A DNA stretch of 60,622 bases. Source: Acidobacteriota bacterium (GTDB lineage: Bacteria > Acidobacteriota > Terriglobia > Bryobacterales > Bryobacteraceae). Shown piece after piece: positions 35,723 through 44,193 of the stretch (the stretch's first letter is position 1; each line of letters opens with the position of its first letter). The translations under genes and the position numbers were made by a program. The notes under the pieces were generated by a model, which was not told the origin of the DNA, made no database searches, and saw nothing but the letters and a program-made list of their open reading frames with translations. The stretch spans positions 1 through 60,622 of the forward strand of contig VFZX01000004.1 in assembly GCA_016871015.1 (NCBI GenBank), read 5' to 3'.

Positions 35723-37315
35723 CTATTTGACCACTGGAGCGATAATGCGCGAGGAGTGCCGTCCGCCGTGCAGCACCGTGTTGCGCGCCACGAGCATTCG
35801 CTTGGCAGGTGCGATCGTCAACGGCTCGCCCGTATTCGGATTTGGCTCGTAGAAATCGGCGCCTGTACTGGCGATCGTGACGCGGATCCGGTGGCCGGCT
35901 TGGAATACCTGGCTCAACGAGCCCAAGTCGAACGCGACCTTCTCGATTTGCCCGGGCCGCATCATCACTTCACGCTCAAACCCATGCCGGTACCGCGCGC
36001 GGCGGATCGAATCGACGATCAGGATCGAGCGCCCGTCCGGATAAACATCGCTGATGCGCGCGATGAAATCGGTGTCCGGCGCGGACGAGGTGACCCACAG
36101 CTCGGCCTGGACCTTGCCGGTCCACTCGACTGGTTCCACCAGCACGGGCGTGGTGAATGTGCGCACATCCGGGTGCTGCTCAAACGACCGCGCGTCCTGG
36201 CCGCCTGGAAACGACCGGCTGAGAATCGGTGCAGGACGGTTCGGGTCCGCGATGAACGCGGTCTTCCCTTCCCGGACTGGTGCGTCGAGCGCCAACCCGC
36301 CATCGGCGCCGAGGTAATAGCTCGCCGCACGCGCCGGAACCGGCCAGTCTTTGGCGGTCCGCCACTCGTTGACGCCCATCACGTAGTAGCGCACGATGGG
36401 GTCGCGATCGACGCCGTTCGCTTTACCCTTCAAGTGGAAGTCGAACCACCGGATCATGTGATCGTAGAGGTCCACCTTGGCGTTGTCCGGATACTCGATG
36501 TCGCCGATCTTGGAATTGATCTTGTTGCCACCGTGCAGCCACGGTCCAAGGATGAGCTGCTGGCGGCCGCGTGATGCGGGTCCGCCGCGGTGCTGCCGGC
36601 CGATGAAGCTCTGAATCGAGCCCACGCTCATGAAGTCGTACCAGCTTCCCACGGTGTAGGAGGGCACGTTCATCTTGTGGAAGAACCGCGTGCAATCCTC
36701 ATCCTTCCAATACGCATCGTAGGTGGGATGCTGGAAGATCTCTTCCATCCACCGCGCGTTGTCAGCCGGATTCCGGCACATGGCCGCCATGGCCTCAAAC
36801 CGGCGCGGACGCGTGGTTCCGCCAATCCGGTAGCCCTCATGATACAGGCTCAGGCCAGTGTCGATCATGTACTGAGCAACCAGGTGCGGAGGCTGCGTCA
36901 CGGCCAGAAAATTCTGCGCATAGCCGGCCTGCGAACCTCCGAAAGTTCCGATCTTGCCGCTCGACCACGGCTGCTTCGCCAGCCACTCGACCGTATCGAA
37001 ACCGTCCTTCAGCTCACCCCACCCGAGCGCCCGGTATCCGTTATAGACGCCCTCGGAAAGCTGCGTCCCACGGAAGTTCTCGGCCGCCACAACATAGCCG
37101 TGCGACGCGAGTCTCCGGTAGGTCTGCCTGGTGCCCTGTGCCGTGAGACTGGCATAACGCTGCTCATAGAGCACGGGCCACGGACCCGGACCTTCCGGGA
37201 TGTAAAGGTACACCGACAGCTTCACGCCGTCTCGCATTGGCACCATCACGTGCTGTTCCTTGACTGCCTCGGCGCTGAGCAGCAGGGGAATCGCGGCCGC
37301 CAACCAGCGCGTCAT
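35723..37315 (-). CDS. CocE/NonD family hydrolase, exported
   Basis: A 530-residue intact relative of the broken gene at 29449-31382. Signal peptide about 1-18 (LAAAIPLLLSAEA). N-domain QHVMVPMRDGVKLSVYLYIP; nucleophile elbow GKIGTFGGSQAGYAQ; C-terminal jelly roll with VEWTGKVQAELWVTSSAPDTDF and the end NTVLHGGRHSSRIIAPV. Members cleave X-Pro peptides, cocaine-type esters or acyl groups; the substrate is unknown. GGAGGT lies just before the ATG, which overlaps the stop of the UxuA-like gene by four bases (ATGA). Confidence 0.88.
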   Translation of the reverse strand: MTRWLAAAIPLLLSAEAVKEQHVMVPMRDGVKLSVYLYIPEGPGPWPVLYEQRYASLTAQGTRQTYRRLASHGYVVAAENFRGTQLSEGVYNGYRALGWGELKDGFDTVEWLAKQPWSSGKIGTFGGSQAGYAQNFLAVTQPPHLVAQYMIDTGLSLYHEGYRIGGTTRPRRFEAMAAMCRNPADNARWMEEIFQHPTYDAYWKDEDCTRFFHKMNVPSYTVGSWYDFMSVGSIQSFIGRQHRGGPASRGRQQLILGPWLHGGNKINSKIGDIEYPDNAKVDLYDHMIRWFDFHLKGKANGVDRDPIVRYYVMGVNEWRTAKDWPVPARAASYYLGADGGLALDAPVREGKTAFIADPNRPAPILSRSFPGGQDARSFEQHPDVRTFTTPVLVEPVEWTGKVQAELWVTSSAPDTDFIARISDVYPDGRSILIVDSIRRARYRHGFEREVMMRPGQIEKVAFDLGSLSQVFQAGHRIRVTIASTGADFYEPNPNTGEPLTIAPAKRMLVARNTVLHGGRHSSRIIAPVVK

Positions 37316-38376
37316 CCGACCTCCTCGTTGGCGCGCCGCAGCAGCGCCCGCATGTAGGAAATGATGTAGGACGTCCCCGCGCGCGGCATGCCGCCCGAAT
37401 CACCCGACAACCGCGGAACGTGATCCGGCTCGGCTGCGCCGGTGAACTTCACTTGCCGCAGCGCCTTCATGATTTCGTACATGTCCATGTAGCCGTCATC
37501 GGGGAACGTCTCAACGAAATGCGGCAGCGGAGACGACACGTTTCGAAAATGCACTTCGAAGATCTTGCCGCGTCCGCCGAAGTCCTTGATCATCTCAAAC
37601 ACGTTCTTGCCCATCTTGTCGCCGCCTTCCATCCAAGTTCCGGCGCAGAAGGTCAGGCCCCAGTTCTTGCTTCCGCCGGAAATCTGCTCGGCGCGTTTGT
37701 ACCCGTCGTAGCGGACAAACAGCTTGGCGACGCCATTCATCTTTGCGATCGGCGGATCGTCGGGGTGCAGGGCGAGCTTGACACCCGCCTCCTCGGCCAC
37801 CGGAAGCACGGCTTTGGTCAAGTAGCTGTAGTGCGACCAAATCTCCTCGGCGTCGTATTCGCGCTCAAAAGCCTGCTTCTCAACCTTCGCTCGGAAGTCG
37901 GCGAGATTGAACTCGCGCGCGGTGTATCCGCGCCGGACCACGTGGTTGGTCGTATACGTGTTGGCGGGATGGAAATCGTACGATGCGATCGGAATCCCAA
38001 GCTTTCCGCAGTCGCGCAGGAACTGCCGGTAGGTCTCGATATGCTTGTCGCGGCCCGGACGCCCGAGCTGGACGTCGAGTTCGCGGTAGGCGTAGTGGAC
38101 ACCTGAGAAGATCCGGATTCCATGCTTCTCAAAGCGCTTCTGCAGCGCCGCCAGCTTGTCCAGAGGTGTATGAGTTGTTCCGAACTCGACCCGCGCCCAC
38201 TTGAGCCCGATCTGCTGCAGGAACAGCATTTCGTCGTCGGTGATCGTGTTGCCGTTTAGCCGGTGAGCGATCTTGGTGTTGCCATCGGCGTATTCTTCGA
38301 TTCGCGGCTTCCCGCCCGGAAGCGGAGACGCCAGAGCAAGCGAACCAAGCTTGAGCCATTCCCTGCGCGTTTTCAT
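37312..38376 (-). CDS. Mannonate dehydratase-like protein (UxuA family), Tat-exported
   Basis: A 354-residue protein starting at ATG 38376; an in-frame GTG at 38379 is also possible. Tat leader KTRREWLKLGSLALASPLPG. UxuA-like TIM barrel features: WARVEFGTTHTPLDKL, RIFSGVHYAYRELDV, VKLALHPDDPPI, GLTFCAGTWMEGGD, EVHFRNVSSPLPHFVETFPDDGYMDM and AEPDHVP. UxuA dehydrates D-mannonate in hexuronate breakdown, normally in the cytoplasm. Export is unusual, so the real substrate may differ. It heads a three-gene unit and is divergent from a TonB-type receptor. Confidence 0.85.
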   Translation of the reverse strand: MKTRREWLKLGSLALASPLPGGKPRIEEYADGNTKIAHRLNGNTITDDEMLFLQQIGLKWARVEFGTTHTPLDKLAALQKRFEKHGIRIFSGVHYAYRELDVQLGRPGRDKHIETYRQFLRDCGKLGIPIASYDFHPANTYTTNHVVRRGYTAREFNLADFRAKVEKQAFEREYDAEEIWSHYSYLTKAVLPVAEEAGVKLALHPDDPPIAKMNGVAKLFVRYDGYKRAEQISGGSKNWGLTFCAGTWMEGGDKMGKNVFEMIKDFGGRGKIFEVHFRNVSSPLPHFVETFPDDGYMDMYEIMKALRQVKFTGAAEPDHVPRLSGDSGGMPRAGTSYIISYMRALLRRANEEVG

Positions 38377-38379
38377 CAC

Positions 38380-38397
38380 GTTTGATAATATCCCATC
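38380..38397. promoter_or_regulatory. Shared bidirectional leaderless promoter (UxuA-like / receptor)
   Basis: The intergenic region is 18-21 bases. It contains GATAATATC. On the plus strand TAATAT (38386-38391) is six bases before GTG 38398. On the minus strand TATTAT (38390 to 38385) is eight bases before ATG 38376, or five before GTG 38379. There is no Shine-Dalgarno on either side. Confidence 0.6.
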
Positions 38398-41300
38398 GTG
38401 ACCCGAATGATCTCAAGACTCTCACTCGCCGCCATCAGCGCCGCCACCGTGGCACTCGCTCAACCGAGCGCGCTCTTGACCGGCACTGTTGTGGATCCGT
38501 CCGGAGCGGTGGTGGCCGGCGCCGAAGTCGTCTGCCGCAATTCTCAGACTGGACTCACGCTGAAGGCTGCCACCAGCGCCGAAGGACTCTTTCGATTCCC
38601 CGATCTCCCGATCGGTTCCTACGAAGTCACCGTGACGCACGCAGGCTTCGAGCAGCATGTGCGCACCGGGTTGACCATGCTCACGGGCCGCAGCACGGAT
38701 CTCCGCGTCCAGCTCCAGGTCAGCGGTGAACAACGGCGCGTCACCGTTACGGCGCCGTCGCCCGTGGTCCAGCCCACGGCGTCCGAGGTCCAGGTCTCAA
38801 TTGACGCGCGCAGCGTCCGGGAGTTACCCCTGAACGGCCGGAATCCATTGCAGCTCCTCTCGCTCACCGCCGGCAGCGTGGACACCGGCGGGCGGAACGG
38901 CGGCTCGCTCAACTTCCAGGCCGCGAACAACCAGGTGGCGGTTAACGGCAATCGCGGCACCGACAACACGTTCGAGCTGGACGGGGCGGCCTACACCGAT
39001 GTCCACTTCGGGTCCGCGCCCGTGCTTCCAAGTCCTGACGCGCTCGAGGAGTTCACCATCAAGTCGTCGAACTTCAGCGCCAGCCAGTCCGGCGCCGGAG
39101 CGAGCGTGCAGTTCGCCACCCGCGCGGGCACAAACGAATTCCACGGATCGCTGTTTGAATTCCTGCGGAACAACCGGCTCGACGCCCGGAATTTCTTTGC
39201 CTCGCGCTCCACCACGTTCAAGCGGAACCAGTTCGGGGGCACTTTCGGCGGCCGGATCATCAAGGACCGCACCTTCTTCTTCGCCTCCTACCAGGGAACC
39301 CGGGTCATCGGCGGCGCCAATCCCACGACAACGGTTCTGGCGTCGGCGCCCCTCCGCCGCGGCGACTTTTCCGGGTTCTCCCGGACCCTCGTCGATCCCC
39401 TCAGCCGCGCGCCATTCCCCGGCAATCAGATTCCAGCCAACCGGATGGACCCGGTGACGCAGAAGGTTCTCGCACTCATCCCGGTTCCGGCGCAGCCCAC
39501 TGGTATCGCCACCCTCGCGACCAGGCCCCGCACCGATCAGGAAGATCACCAGGTGTCCATCCGGATCGACCACAACTTGTCGTCCAAAGACCGGTTGACA
39601 GGACGGTATTTCCTCGACAATTTCGATTTCCAGAATCCCAGTAGCGCCCTCCCGGACTTCTACGCCGTCGTCAAGTACCGCAACCGGAACTTGCTGATTA
39701 GCGAAACGCACACTTTCAATCCGAACCTGCTCTTCGTGGGATCGTTCAGCTACACCGGCGTGCCGCGGACTTCCGGCGGCAACCCGGGCGTGCCCTCCAT
39801 GCAGTCGTTCGGCGCGAATGTACCGCCCGCGGTCCAGGGGCTGAAGACGGAGTTGCGAGTCACCATCACCGGCTACGCCGCGCCGTTCAGCGGTCCGCTC
39901 ATCGACGTGCGCCCGAGCACCTACGAGTTTCGCGGCCGGTTTAACTGGAACCGCGGCCGCCACGCGCTCCAATACGGAGCCGATGTCCGCCGCAACGGTG
40001 AATACGCGCTCACTCCCGCCCAGGCGCAAGGCGGCTGGACCTACAACGGATCCCGCACTGCCGCTGCGAATATCCCCAATTCCGGAGATTCGTTCGCCGA
40101 CTTCCTGATCGGCCTGCCTTTCCAGTTCGCCCAGCAGGGAGCCTCGCCGCAGGACATCCGCGAGATCCACTGGCTGCCCTGGATCCAGGACGACTGGCGG
40201 ATCCACTCGCGGCTGACCCTGAATCTCGGTCTCCGCTGGGAACCTTGGCTGCCTCCGATCGATGATGCCGCGCCACAGGTCGGCTTCCTTCCGGGGGTGC
40301 AGTCGCAAGTCGCGCCGGATGCTCCCCTGGGACTCGTCTTCTCGGGCGACCCTGGCCTCCGGCGGTCGATCCTCCGCGAGGACTGGAACAATCTCGCTCC
40401 CCGCGTGGGCTTCGCCTGGGACGTGACCGGAACAGGCCAGACCATCGTCCGCGGCGCATACGGAATCTTCTACCGTCCGGTCGGCATGAACATCCAACGG
40501 TTCTCTGGAAACACAGCCACGTTCCGCGGCCTCGTCATCCAGATCGCAAACCCTCCCAGCACCGCCGATCCCTACCAGGGCTACCCAGGCGGGAACCCCT
40601 TCCTCACCTGGAAGCCGCCCACCAGCCCCGACGAGTTGAAGACCTACCGGTTCCCGCGGCCGAGCTCCACATCCGGTCTTGAGCCGGACACCCCGGCAAG
40701 CTACGTGCAAACGTGGAACTTTACTGTCGAACGCCAGCTCCGCCCGGACCTCGGGGTTTCCGCCGCCTACGTCGGCAACCACATGATCAAAGGGACCAGT
40801 TCCACGGAGGGCAATCCCGCCTTGTTCGGTCCTGGTGCATCCGCCGCCAACGTGAACGCGCGGCGGCCATTCGCGGGCATCGCGTCGCTGCAAATGGTCC
40901 GGGCGTTCCAATTTTCCAACTACCACTCCGCGCAATTCAACGTCACCAAGCGCGCAGCGGCAGGACTCAGCGTGTTGGGGAACTATGTATTTTCCAAGTG
41001 CCTGGACAACAATTCCGGGACCATTGGCGGCGTTTCAGTGATCAATAAGCTCAATCCCAACCGCGACTACGGACGATGCGACTTCGACATCGCTCACGTC
41101 GGCAACATTTCGTTTCTGTATGATGTTCCAAAGATCGTTTCCCTTCAAGGCATCGCCGGGCGGATCATCAACCACTGGCAGGTGAACAGCATCTTCAGCA
41201 TTCGCGGCGGATTCCCATTCTCGGTTCAGAGCGGCCGCGACAACGCCCAGTCCGGCCCCACAACGAACTCGGGAGTGAACGATCTGGCCGACCAGATTTC

Positions 41301-41628
41301 GGCCCAGTCCGGACGGCCTGCCGGCGCGGATCAGATTCAGAGCTGGTTCAATACAGCGGCCTATGTCCAAAACGCCGCGGGAACGTTCGGAAACAGCGGC
41401 CGGAATGCTCTCAAGGCTCCCGGGGCGTTCGTGTGGGACTTTGGATTGGTCAAGGGGATCCCGGTGACCGAGCGGGTCCGCGCGGAGTTCCGGTTTGAGG
41501 CTTTCAACTTCATCAACCACACCAACCTCGGAGGCCCGGTGGCCTCGCTCGCGTCTCCGCTATTCGGGCGGATCCAGACGGCCGGTGCGCCGAGAATTCT
41601 GCAGTTGGCTCTCAAGATCGCGTTCTGA
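38398..41628 (+). CDS. TonB-dependent receptor-like protein with carboxypeptidase-regulatory domain (Oar type)
   Basis: A 1076-residue outer-membrane receptor from GTG 38398 (ATG 38407 is the alternative). Signal peptide about 1-20, then a CarboxypepD_reg domain (LLTGTVVDPSGAVVAGAEVV, SAEGLFRFPDLPIGSYEVTV). The plug region follows (SIDARSVRELPLNGRNPLQLLSLTAG, RNGGSLNFQAANNQ, VNGNRGTDNTFELDGA), then the barrel, ending LQLALKIAF. The motif RELPLNGRNP is shared with acidobacterial Oar-like proteins. It is divergent from the UxuA-like gene, suggesting uptake of uronates or related oligosaccharides, by inference. The TonB box is not obvious. Confidence 0.9.
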   Translation: MTRMISRLSLAAISAATVALAQPSALLTGTVVDPSGAVVAGAEVVCRNSQTGLTLKAATSAEGLFRFPDLPIGSYEVTVTHAGFEQHVRTGLTMLTGRSTDLRVQLQVSGEQRRVTVTAPSPVVQPTASEVQVSIDARSVRELPLNGRNPLQLLSLTAGSVDTGGRNGGSLNFQAANNQVAVNGNRGTDNTFELDGAAYTDVHFGSAPVLPSPDALEEFTIKSSNFSASQSGAGASVQFATRAGTNEFHGSLFEFLRNNRLDARNFFASRSTTFKRNQFGGTFGGRIIKDRTFFFASYQGTRVIGGANPTTTVLASAPLRRGDFSGFSRTLVDPLSRAPFPGNQIPANRMDPVTQKVLALIPVPAQPTGIATLATRPRTDQEDHQVSIRIDHNLSSKDRLTGRYFLDNFDFQNPSSALPDFYAVVKYRNRNLLISETHTFNPNLLFVGSFSYTGVPRTSGGNPGVPSMQSFGANVPPAVQGLKTELRVTITGYAAPFSGPLIDVRPSTYEFRGRFNWNRGRHALQYGADVRRNGEYALTPAQAQGGWTYNGSRTAAANIPNSGDSFADFLIGLPFQFAQQGASPQDIREIHWLPWIQDDWRIHSRLTLNLGLRWEPWLPPIDDAAPQVGFLPGVQSQVAPDAPLGLVFSGDPGLRRSILREDWNNLAPRVGFAWDVTGTGQTIVRGAYGIFYRPVGMNIQRFSGNTATFRGLVIQIANPPSTADPYQGYPGGNPFLTWKPPTSPDELKTYRFPRPSSTSGLEPDTPASYVQTWNFTVERQLRPDLGVSAAYVGNHMIKGTSSTEGNPALFGPGASAANVNARRPFAGIASLQMVRAFQFSNYHSAQFNVTKRAAAGLSVLGNYVFSKCLDNNSGTIGGVSVINKLNPNRDYGRCDFDIAHVGNISFLYDVPKIVSLQGIAGRIINHWQVNSIFSIRGGFPFSVQSGRDNAQSGPTTNSGVNDLADQISAQSGRPAGADQIQSWFNTAAYVQNAAGTFGNSGRNALKAPGAFVWDFGLVKGIPVTERVRAEFRFEAFNFINHTNLGGPVASLASPLFGRIQTAGAPRILQLALKIAF

Positions 41629-41636
41629 GACTCAGC

Positions 41637-41987
41637 TCACCGCGGCCGTTTCTTCCCCTTCGCCGCGGCGGCGTTCTTCTCCACCCGTCCCTTCCAGGCC
41701 GTCCGCAACGCGCCGGTCAGGACCTCTTCGCTCGCTTCAGCCAGCCGGATATGCGTCATCCCCATCCGGCCCCATCCGCCGTGGATCGCGAGGAACACCT
41801 CCGGCATGTCCGCGATAAAGCTGGCCTGCTGATCCGGGGTCAGCACAAGGTTCCCGTAGCCCTGCTTCACCGAAGCGAGCGTGGCAAAGATCCGGCCGCG
41901 GACGCGGAAATCCACGGCGCCCATGTGCGAGCTCTCTTCGACGCCCTCAAAGCTCAGGGCGATACGGCGGAAGTCGTCCGGTGTCAC
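41637..41987 (-). CDS. MmcQ/YjbR family DNA-binding-like protein
   Basis: A 116-residue protein of the MmcQ/YjbR (CyaY-like fold) family: MTPDDFRRIALSFEGVEESSHMGAVDFRV, then ATLASVKQGYGNLVLTPDQQ and LAIHGGWGRMGMTHIRL. The C-terminus is rich in Lys/Arg/Ala (KNAAAAKGKKRPR), suggesting nucleic acid contact. The biological role is unknown for most members. Its start overlaps the stop of the amidohydrolase at 41984 by four bases, so the two are coupled. Confidence 0.88.
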   Translation of the reverse strand: MTPDDFRRIALSFEGVEESSHMGAVDFRVRGRIFATLASVKQGYGNLVLTPDQQASFIADMPEVFLAIHGGWGRMGMTHIRLAEASEEVLTGALRTAWKGRVEKNAAAAKGKKRPR

Positions 41988-43231
41988 TTCTTGCGGCCGC
42001 CTCGGCCCGGCTCGTTGCGGTAGTAGTCACGCCACTCGAGGCTCGCGAGTCCGTTCAGGTCGTACACCACGCGGCCATCGCGGACCGTCATCTCGCACAG
42101 GATCTTCTTGGTTCCCTCCTTGCGCGCGAGCCGGACATCCAGGTAGCCGAACTTGCCGTCGATCTCGCGCAGCACGGCGATGTCGGCTCCCGCGCCTTCG
42201 CTCAAGTTTCCATACTGCGGACGCTTGATCACCTGCGCCGCACGCCAGCTCGACATCCGCACCACCTCCTTCAGCGGCACGCCCTCCGACCGGATCTTCG
42301 ACATCATGTTGGTCATGTCCTTCATGCCCCCGTTCATCGACCCGGTGTGGAGATCGGAGGAAATCGTATCCGGCGGAAAGTTCTGCTGGAACGCCGCGCT
42401 GGCCACGTTCCAGGCGAAGCTGCCCGATCCGTGTCCCATGTCGAAGATGATGCCCCGCTTCCGGCCCTCGAACATCGCCGGATTGATCTTGCCGTCTGGC
42501 AGCAGTTCGTCGCGCAGTCCGGAGAACGCGTGTGTGTAAATGTCGCCCGGCCGGAGCTTCTCCATGAACAGCGCGCGGATGGGCCGCTCCGGATGGTTCG
42601 ATCCGAAGTCGACCATCACCGGAATGTCGGCGAGAGTCCCCGCTTTGACGGCGTTTTCGACCGCGGTCCAGTCTTTGTGGCGGTAGTGCGCCGTCTTTAC
42701 ACCCACCACGATCTGCGGGTGCTGCTTGGCCATCTCGGCCAGCGGCTCCGGCTTCATGTCCGATGCGTCGTGCTCGTTCTCGCCCTGCATGCCGTTCGCC
42801 GCGATGTTGATCAGCGCCAGGACCCGCGTCTGGGACCGGTCGATGACGCGCTGCTTGAAGTCGGGGAAATTGCGAAACCCGGAGGTGCCCGCATCGACAA
42901 CGGTGGTCACGCCGGACTCGAAGGTGAAGCCGTCGGGATAGACGCTCTGGTCGCCGGTGAGGTCGCGGTTACCCGTGCCGGTGTACACGTGGACGTGGAT
43001 GTCGATGAGTCCGGGCGTGACGTAAAGTCCGCTGACGTTGGCCACGCGCCGGGCTTGCGATGCTGGAATGTCGGCGGCCACGCGGGCGATCGTCCGTCCG
43101 GAGATCGCAACATCGCGCGGTCCGTCAATGTTGTTCCTGGGATCGATGACATGGCCGCCCTTGAGCAGCAGGTCATAAGTCTGGGCATGGACCAACCCAG
43201 TGGCAAGGATGAATGCGGACAACCGGATCAT
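41984..43231 (-). CDS. Exported amidohydrolase/deacetylase family metallohydrolase
   Basis: A 415-residue amidohydrolase with a signal peptide (MIRLSAFILATGLVHAQ). The fold starts LLLKGGHVIDPRNN; the metal site is LYVTPGLIDIHVHVY. Other family blocks: SGVTTVVDAGTSGFRNF, KPEPLAEMAKQHPQIVVGVKTA, PVMVDFGSNHPERP, IFDMGHGSGSFAW and SSDLHTGSMNGG. This matches the deacetylase/dihydroorotase-like group. The substrate is unknown, probably an N-acetyl compound. ATG 43231 has TACAAT six bases upstream and no Shine-Dalgarno, a leaderless arrangement. Confidence 0.88.
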   Translation of the reverse strand: MIRLSAFILATGLVHAQTYDLLLKGGHVIDPRNNIDGPRDVAISGRTIARVAADIPASQARRVANVSGLYVTPGLIDIHVHVYTGTGNRDLTGDQSVYPDGFTFESGVTTVVDAGTSGFRNFPDFKQRVIDRSQTRVLALINIAANGMQGENEHDASDMKPEPLAEMAKQHPQIVVGVKTAHYRHKDWTAVENAVKAGTLADIPVMVDFGSNHPERPIRALFMEKLRPGDIYTHAFSGLRDELLPDGKINPAMFEGRKRGIIFDMGHGSGSFAWNVASAAFQQNFPPDTISSDLHTGSMNGGMKDMTNMMSKIRSEGVPLKEVVRMSSWRAAQVIKRPQYGNLSEGAGADIAVLREIDGKFGYLDVRLARKEGTKKILCEMTVRDGRVVYDLNGLASLEWRDYYRNEPGRGGRKK

Positions 43232-43243
43232 TCCGGCATTGTA
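43232..43243 (-). promoter_or_regulatory. Leaderless-type promoter of the 41984-43231 gene
   Basis: TACAAT (43243 to 43238, minus strand), then six bases, then ATG 43231. No Shine-Dalgarno precedes the ATG. Confidence 0.5.
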
Positions 43244-43261
43244 CCGAATGCCGGCCGGCGG

Positions 43262-44050
43262 CTATGGAGTTGTCAGACTCGCGCGAAATCCGCTCATGCG
43301 TCCGGCCAGCACCGCCATCTCGAAACGGAGGCGCGCTGCCAGGTCCCAGCGGACCCCGTACATCTTCAGGATCTCGCCCGGCAGGAAACCCAGCGGCGTA
43401 GGGCCGCGCTTCATCAACGAGTGAACCAGCTCACGCGCTGCCTCGCTGGTTTCGAGCGCCTCATTCTCGATCGCCCCAAGGAATCCATCCAACAGTCCGC
43501 TCCAGAACGCGGGCCACTCCTGGTACGGAATTCCGATGGCCACGCCGAGCTTCTTGATGTCCTCGTAATACCGGGCGAGTTCGTTGCCGCGGAACCGCCG
43601 CGCGCCCTTCTCGAATTGCCGCACACTCACAACGGTGAGCGCCGATAGCAGCCACTTCAGGCGCACGGTCCCGCCGCCCTGCTCGCGGACCCGGCGCGCG
43701 GCTGCGGCTGCGCCGTCCATGCCGCTGAACAGAATCTGGCGGATGTCCTCGAGCGTCCTCCGCACCCAGTCCCGGTCTCCACCCGCGCCCGGGTGTGAGA
43801 GATGAAGGATCGTCAACGGCGCAAGCAGGTTCGCTTCAACAGCCGGCTCGCGCATGACCATCCACATCGCGCTTCCGGGCCCGAAGATTCCGTCCGCGCC
43901 GCCCTCCGATCGCGCGCGGACCCATTCCATCGCTGCATCAAAGTCGAGGCCGGTGTAGTTGACCCGAACCGGGTCCGGCGAGATTCCGGCAGGCGCGCGG
44001 CGCCCTGCGAAGAGTGGCGATCCTGGCTGCCTGGCTGCGGATATGCTCAT
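43262..44050 (-). CDS. DUF2236 / MpaB-type oxygenase-like protein
   Basis: A 262-residue protein started at ATG 44050, because GTGGAGG lies eight bases upstream; a longer frame would begin at the ribosome-binding site itself. Features of the DUF2236 (MpaB/latex-clearing-related) family: FDAAMEWVRARSEGGADGIFGPGSAMWMVMREPAVEANLL, and HLSHPGAGG where the family usually has AHP. Later: YEDIKKLGVAIGIPYQEWP and EILKMYGVRWDLAARLRF. Members bind heme through conserved His residues and are proposed oxygenases. A TTATAG hexamer about 15 bases upstream is a possible -10. Confidence 0.65.
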   Translation of the reverse strand: MSISAARQPGSPLFAGRRAPAGISPDPVRVNYTGLDFDAAMEWVRARSEGGADGIFGPGSAMWMVMREPAVEANLLAPLTILHLSHPGAGGDRDWVRRTLEDIRQILFSGMDGAAAAARRVREQGGGTVRLKWLLSALTVVSVRQFEKGARRFRGNELARYYEDIKKLGVAIGIPYQEWPAFWSGLLDGFLGAIENEALETSEAARELVHSLMKRGPTPLGFLPGEILKMYGVRWDLAARLRFEMAVLAGRMSGFRASLTTP

Positions 44051-44180
44051 GATTTCGGCCTCCACTTCTATAAGCGTAAAAAACGGGTGATTGGGATCAC
44101 TCTGCTGTCATCAATCTTGACGCCTCACGCCTGGGATGTGTTGCATACGGTGTAAAGTTTTGGTGAAAGTGCCGCTGTGG

Positions 44181-44193
44181 TACCGTAGACGCC
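44181..44193 (+). promoter_or_regulatory. Leaderless-type promoter of the metallophosphoesterase
   Basis: TACCGT at 44181-44186 and seven bases to ATG 44194, no Shine-Dalgarno. Confidence 0.4.

Noticed and set aside
38824-40935. A 703-codon open frame antisense to the second receptor
   Set aside because: Same reasoning; low-information composition, no start signal, and it would overlap a strongly supported gene.
41981-43648. A 555-codon plus-strand frame opposite the amidohydrolase
   Set aside because: Antisense shadow of a gene with intact metal motifs.
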